This document shows, in pieces, positions 32,855 through 35,154 of a stretch of 35,154 nucleotides of DNA (its first letter is position 1; every line of letters begins with the position of its first letter). The stretch comes from Bacillota bacterium (lineage in GTDB: Bacteria > Bacillota > Sulfobacillia > Sulfobacillales > JAIMBI01): contig JAJZWS010000004.1 of assembly GCA_021846565.1 (NCBI GenBank), forward strand, positions 52,421-87,574, given 5' to 3'. The notes beneath the pieces are model-generated. The model made no database searches. It worked only from the letters and a program-made list of their open reading frames with translations, and was not told the origin of the DNA. A program made the translations under genes and the position numbers.

Positions 32855-33085
32855 GTGGGTGTGGGGCTGGGTGCGTGGCCTGGGTCGTGTTGGCCTATGG
32901 ACACGACGACGCCTTCCTTGTGCACAACGTGCACCACGTGCACAACGTCACGGTTGTGGGGCTGGGTGCGTGGCCTGGTCGTGTTGGCCTATGGACACGA
33001 CGACGCCTTCCTTGTGCACAACGTGCACCACGTGCACAACGTCACGGTCGAGCCCAGTCCATCGCGGTGGCTTTCACGCTGCTGA
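32855..33085 (+). CDS. Possible small His-rich protein running through a tandem repeat
   Basis: From GTG 32855 (AGGAGA ten bases upstream) the frame codes 76 residues. Its second half reads WGWVRGLVVLAYGHDDAFLVHNVHHVHNVTVEPSPSRWLSRC, in the frame with the highest GC at third codon positions. The same peptide is coded in repeat unit 1 in another frame, because unit 1 has one extra G. The ancestral product may have been a small protein with one hydrophobic segment and a VHNVHHVHN motif that could bind metal. Start and reality are uncertain since several frames are open here. Confidence 0.35.
   Translation: MGVGLGAWPGSCWPMDTTTPSLCTTCTTCTTSRLWGWVRGLVVLAYGHDDAFLVHNVHHVHNVTVEPSPSRWLSRC
32860..33048 (+). 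repeat. Two tandem ~95-bp direct repeats, each with three 9-bp iterations
   Basis: Unit 1 (32860-32954, 95 bases) and unit 2 (32955-33048, 94 bases) are almost identical; unit 2 lacks one G. Near the end of each unit three 9-mers follow each other: GTGCACAAC, GTGCACCAC, GTGCACAAC. These are partly palindromic around GTGCAC. The pattern can be read as coding (VHN-VHH-VHN) or as iteron-like protein binding sites. Confidence 0.85.
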
Positions 33086-33220
33086 GCCCTCGGTTCCCGC
33101 CGTGGACCCCACTGCGGTTGCTCTCCGCGACCTGCTGTTGGGGTGAGGGGCTGGTTTTCTATTTCGCCGTGATGGGGCGGTTGTCCTTCAGTCCCACCCG
33201 GGCGTCCGCTGAAAGGCCGC

Positions 33221-33556
33221 CCTATGGGGTCAACATGGGTGCGCGGGTGATCACCGCGCTGGCGGGGCCCGCTTGGTGCTGGCGAGCGCTCACGCCGTAC
33301 TCGCGGCGGCCCTTCACGGGTTCATCGTCGGGTTGACCGTCATGCTGTGGGTTCTGGTCTGTGGAGCATGGTGGTCCCGCTGGGGATGTACACGGGGGGA
33401 CGGCCGTCTTGTCCACGATTCCCGGCCTCTGTATCGTGGCGGCCATCCCTGCACGGACTGGTCGTCGCCCTGGCAGCGTGGGCGACGACGATGGCCGGAT
33501 ACGTGGCGCATTCCATTGCCTGGCTGGTGCGGTTGCGCCATGAAGCCGCGCCCTAG
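33221..33556 (+). pseudogene. Membrane protein gene broken by frameshifts
   Basis: Hydrophobic segments continue one another across frames: MGARVITALAG, then (other frame) SAHAVLAAALHGFIVGLTVMLWVLVCGAWW, then STIPGLCIVAAIPA, then SLHGLVVALAAWATTMAGYVAHSIAWLVRLRHEAAP with the final stop near 33556. Each piece ends where the next begins, as expected for a former gene of about 110 residues with three or more small insertions or deletions. The family is not recognised. Sequencing errors could give the same picture. Confidence 0.45.
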
Positions 33557-33614
33557 CGGCCCGGGTCCGTTCTGAGCGCTCTGCCGCCTCGCGCCCCATC
33601 CCGACCGGGCTACC

Positions 33615-33630
33615 TGTGACGAACATCACA
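33615..33630. promoter_or_regulatory. Perfect CRP/FNR-family binding palindrome
   Basis: TGTGACGAACATCACA is TGTGA-N6-TCACA, the ideal half-site arrangement for CRP-type regulators. It lies about 200 bases before the small gene at 33831. No clear promoter was found at a standard distance. Confidence 0.5.
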
Positions 33631-33830
33631 AATCGCGGTCGTAGCTCCGTGATCGGACCCCGCGCGCCATGGCGGGCCAACCATGGACCTCGCATGGGGT
33701 CAATGGTCTCACGGAACTGCGCCGTCTGGTTTTCTCACAATGCACCATAGGCACCTAGCCGCCATGTGGACAGGGTCGTAGCTTAAGGTGCAGTGGGTCT
33801 TCCGGGTCATCCTCAGCAGGAGGCAGAGCC

Positions 33831-34097
33831 ATGGCGGGACCAGCATTGACGCAGGTGCCCTCGCATCGTGCCATCCACGACGCCGCCTTCGGCGAGGTGG
33901 AAGGCGCGGGTGCGTGGGCTTGTGTGCTGTGGGACTCGGAAGAGGACCAACGAATGCTCGATGCCCTGAATGCGCTGCTGGTGAAGATGGCGGCCCGAAT
34001 TCTCAACCACACCCAGGAGGAGGAGCCGGGTCTCTTCATCGAGCGAATGCGCGGCGACCCGGGGTGCCGCGCAAGGACTGATGCGCTGGTGGCGTAA
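33831..34097 (+). CDS. Small hypothetical protein
   Basis: An 88-residue protein MAGPALTQVPSHRAIHDAAFGEVEGAGAWACVLWDSEEDQRMLDALNALLVKMAARILNHTQEEEPGLFIERMRGDPGC... The ATG at 33831 is preceded by AGGAGG at seven bases, so it is likely to be translated. Mostly helical and acidic in the middle. No family is recognised. It could be the surviving part of a longer gene, as its surroundings are decayed. Confidence 0.5.
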   Translation: MAGPALTQVPSHRAIHDAAFGEVEGAGAWACVLWDSEEDQRMLDALNALLVKMAARILNHTQEEEPGLFIERMRGDPGCRARTDALVA

Positions 34098-34257
34098 CAC
34101 GTTGGGGGCATGAGGGGCCCATGCGGCAGCGCTTGCAAGTGGGAAGAGAAGGCGGCATCACGGCGGCGGGCTGACGTGACGCTCGCGGCGGTGCACCCGG
34201 CAGGTGGTTGTTGGGAAGAAGTCGGTCGGAGAGGAGTAGGACAAGGAGGCGTTTCGG

Positions 34258-34524
34258 ATGAGCAACGCGACCGTCACCAATCAAGATCGCGAAGACCTGA
34301 TCACGGTGCTGGGGCTTCGGTTTGGCCAGATGCCGCCAGACGTCGCCGCCGGCGTGCGGCAGGTGCACCACCCCGCGGAGATGGATCACCTGGTCCTGGC
34401 GGCGGCCAACGCTGCCACCCTCGCGGCATTCCGCCAGGAGCTCGGACGGCCGGGAATCCGCCTCGTGGGCGGGCGCTTTGACCCCCTGCGAGAGGCGCGT
34501 GACCGGAGAAGTGCCGGGAAGTGA
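34258..34524 (+). CDS. DUF4351-like small protein
   Basis: An 88-residue protein. The segment [52 protein letters not shown] resembles DUF4351, the C-terminal domain of many Rpn/PD-(D/E)XK transposase-like nucleases (pattern: L..Ll..rFG.lp..v...i......l..Ll..a..a.sl..f...L). The ATG at 34258 has AAGGAGG eight bases upstream. Here it stands alone without the nuclease domain, so it may be a split or relict gene. Confidence 0.6.
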   Translation: MSNATVTNQDREDLITVLGLRFGQMPPDVAAGVRQVHHPAEMDHLVLAAANAATLAAFRQELGRPGIRLVGGRFDPLREARDRRSAGK

Positions 34525-35154
34525 ACAGAAGGCGGTCCGCGCTGCTGTGTTCGTGGGACTACCTGCAGCGCGGCCGAGCCATCAACGACGACTGGACCGA
34601 AGAGAATGGGCGCAGCGGGTGTGGGAACATCTGTGCCGCGGGCGCTGGCAGCATGACCGGGTGGTCCGCTCCACCCACGGCGTGAACGGTACGGGTTGCT
34701 GCGCTGGAACGTGGACATCAAAGATGGGATCGTCTCGTGGGAGACTGAGCAGACCGACTATCCCTCGCTGGGGGATGACGTGCCGGAGCACGAGCCGCGC
34801 GGCGCCAGCTGGTCAGTGACCCGGAGCGGCGCCCCCCGTATCAGCAGGTGCGAGCTAAAGGCGGACTCGTCCGCGCCACGTGGGAAACAGTGTCGGAAAT
34901 CTACCTGCCAGCGCCGCGGGAGCTCGCCGCGCTGGCCAGCGACTGGGTGGCCGAGGATCTCAAAGCGCCCATGCCCGGGGCCGCGGCCCAGATCGAGCAG
35001 ACCTGGAGGAATCCCACCCCTACCGGCCGCTGTTTGGCCTGATTCGCGCCGTCGGTGGGCTGGCGCCGACGGAACGGCCGCGTGTGGCGGTGGAGCGACG
35101 ATGTCAGGAAGTTGCCCGATCCCTTGGAGCACTCTCTCAGACCGGGGCGGCTAG
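34519..35154 (+). pseudogene. Gene in several frames, decayed, family uncertain
   Basis: Coding-like pieces follow one another in different frames: [25 protein letters not shown]; then [21 protein letters not shown]; then [34 protein letters not shown] (from about 34696); then [69 protein letters not shown]; then ESHPYRPLFGLIRAVGGLAPTERPRVAVERRCQEVARSLGALSQTG at the window end. At least four shifts are needed. The last piece vaguely resembles the C-terminus of IS21-type IstA transposases (HPeqgyR.clGllrLa..yg.eRleaAc), a weak match. It continues beyond the window. Confidence 0.45.

Noticed and set aside
32860-33048. CRISPR-like array
   Set aside because: Only two long units without spacers; the 9-bp iterations are directly adjacent and too short for CRISPR repeats.
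1-35154. tRNA and rRNA genes
   Set aside because: No T-loop-like GTTCRANNC segment with pairing arms was seen outside coding genes and no rRNA-like stretch was found; a covariance-model scan would settle it.

Overview
The window looks like chromosomal DNA of a high-GC, Gram-positive-type bacterium. Strong GGAGG-type ribosome binding sites, frequent GTG and TTG starts, TATAAT-type -10 boxes and family content (NarL/DesK-type two-component system, lipoprotein-based metal-oxyanion importer, class A penicillin-binding protein) would fit a deep-branching Firmicute of the Sulfobacillus/Symbiobacterium kind. That placement is an inference; no rRNA or tRNA gene is present to confirm it.

Left part (1-9000). 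A minus-strand polyamine operon runs pdaD (pyruvoyl arginine decarboxylase) - speE (aminopropyltransferase) - agmatinase. The agmatinase carries an N-terminal lipoyl domain, the most unexpected architecture in the window. Divergent from it are a class A penicillin-binding protein and then a molybdate/tungstate ABC importer (lipoprotein, permease, ATPase), closed by an XRE regulator with a periplasmic-binding-protein-like sensor domain. The importer operon has a consensus promoter.

Middle (9000-23000). This is an accessory region with long gene-poor gaps. It holds a VapBC-type toxin-antitoxin pair, an MFS transporter preceded by a terminator/antiterminator switch that also buries its ribosome binding site, a RelE/ParE-type toxin whose Phd-type antitoxin is split by an in-frame stop, a PaaA-like diiron protein coupled to a DUF1858 redox protein, an APC permease, a DeoR regulator, a possible IS200/IS605 remnant, a four-gene operon of ABC exporter plus histidine kinase and response regulator, and a small cysteine-rich protein.

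Right part (23000-32130). One long minus-strand cluster encodes a complete 2-oxoacid dehydrogenase system: dihydrolipoyl dehydrogenase, two tandem E1-alpha paralogues, one E1-beta, E2, and then the lipoate-making enzymes LipA and LipB. It is followed by a tiny coupled gene, a PhzF-family protein and a degenerate Nudix protein. The E2 lipoyl domain shares an 18-residue identical stretch around the lipoylated lysine with the lipoyl domain fused to the agmatinase. LipA/LipB could therefore modify both, linking polyamine synthesis to the lipoate machinery.

Right end (32130-35154). This is a decaying region. It has a tandem ~95-bp duplication with His-rich coding potential and six 9-bp iterations, a perfect CRP/FNR-type palindrome, two or three small intact genes (one DUF4351-like), and two genes visible only as fragments in successive frames.
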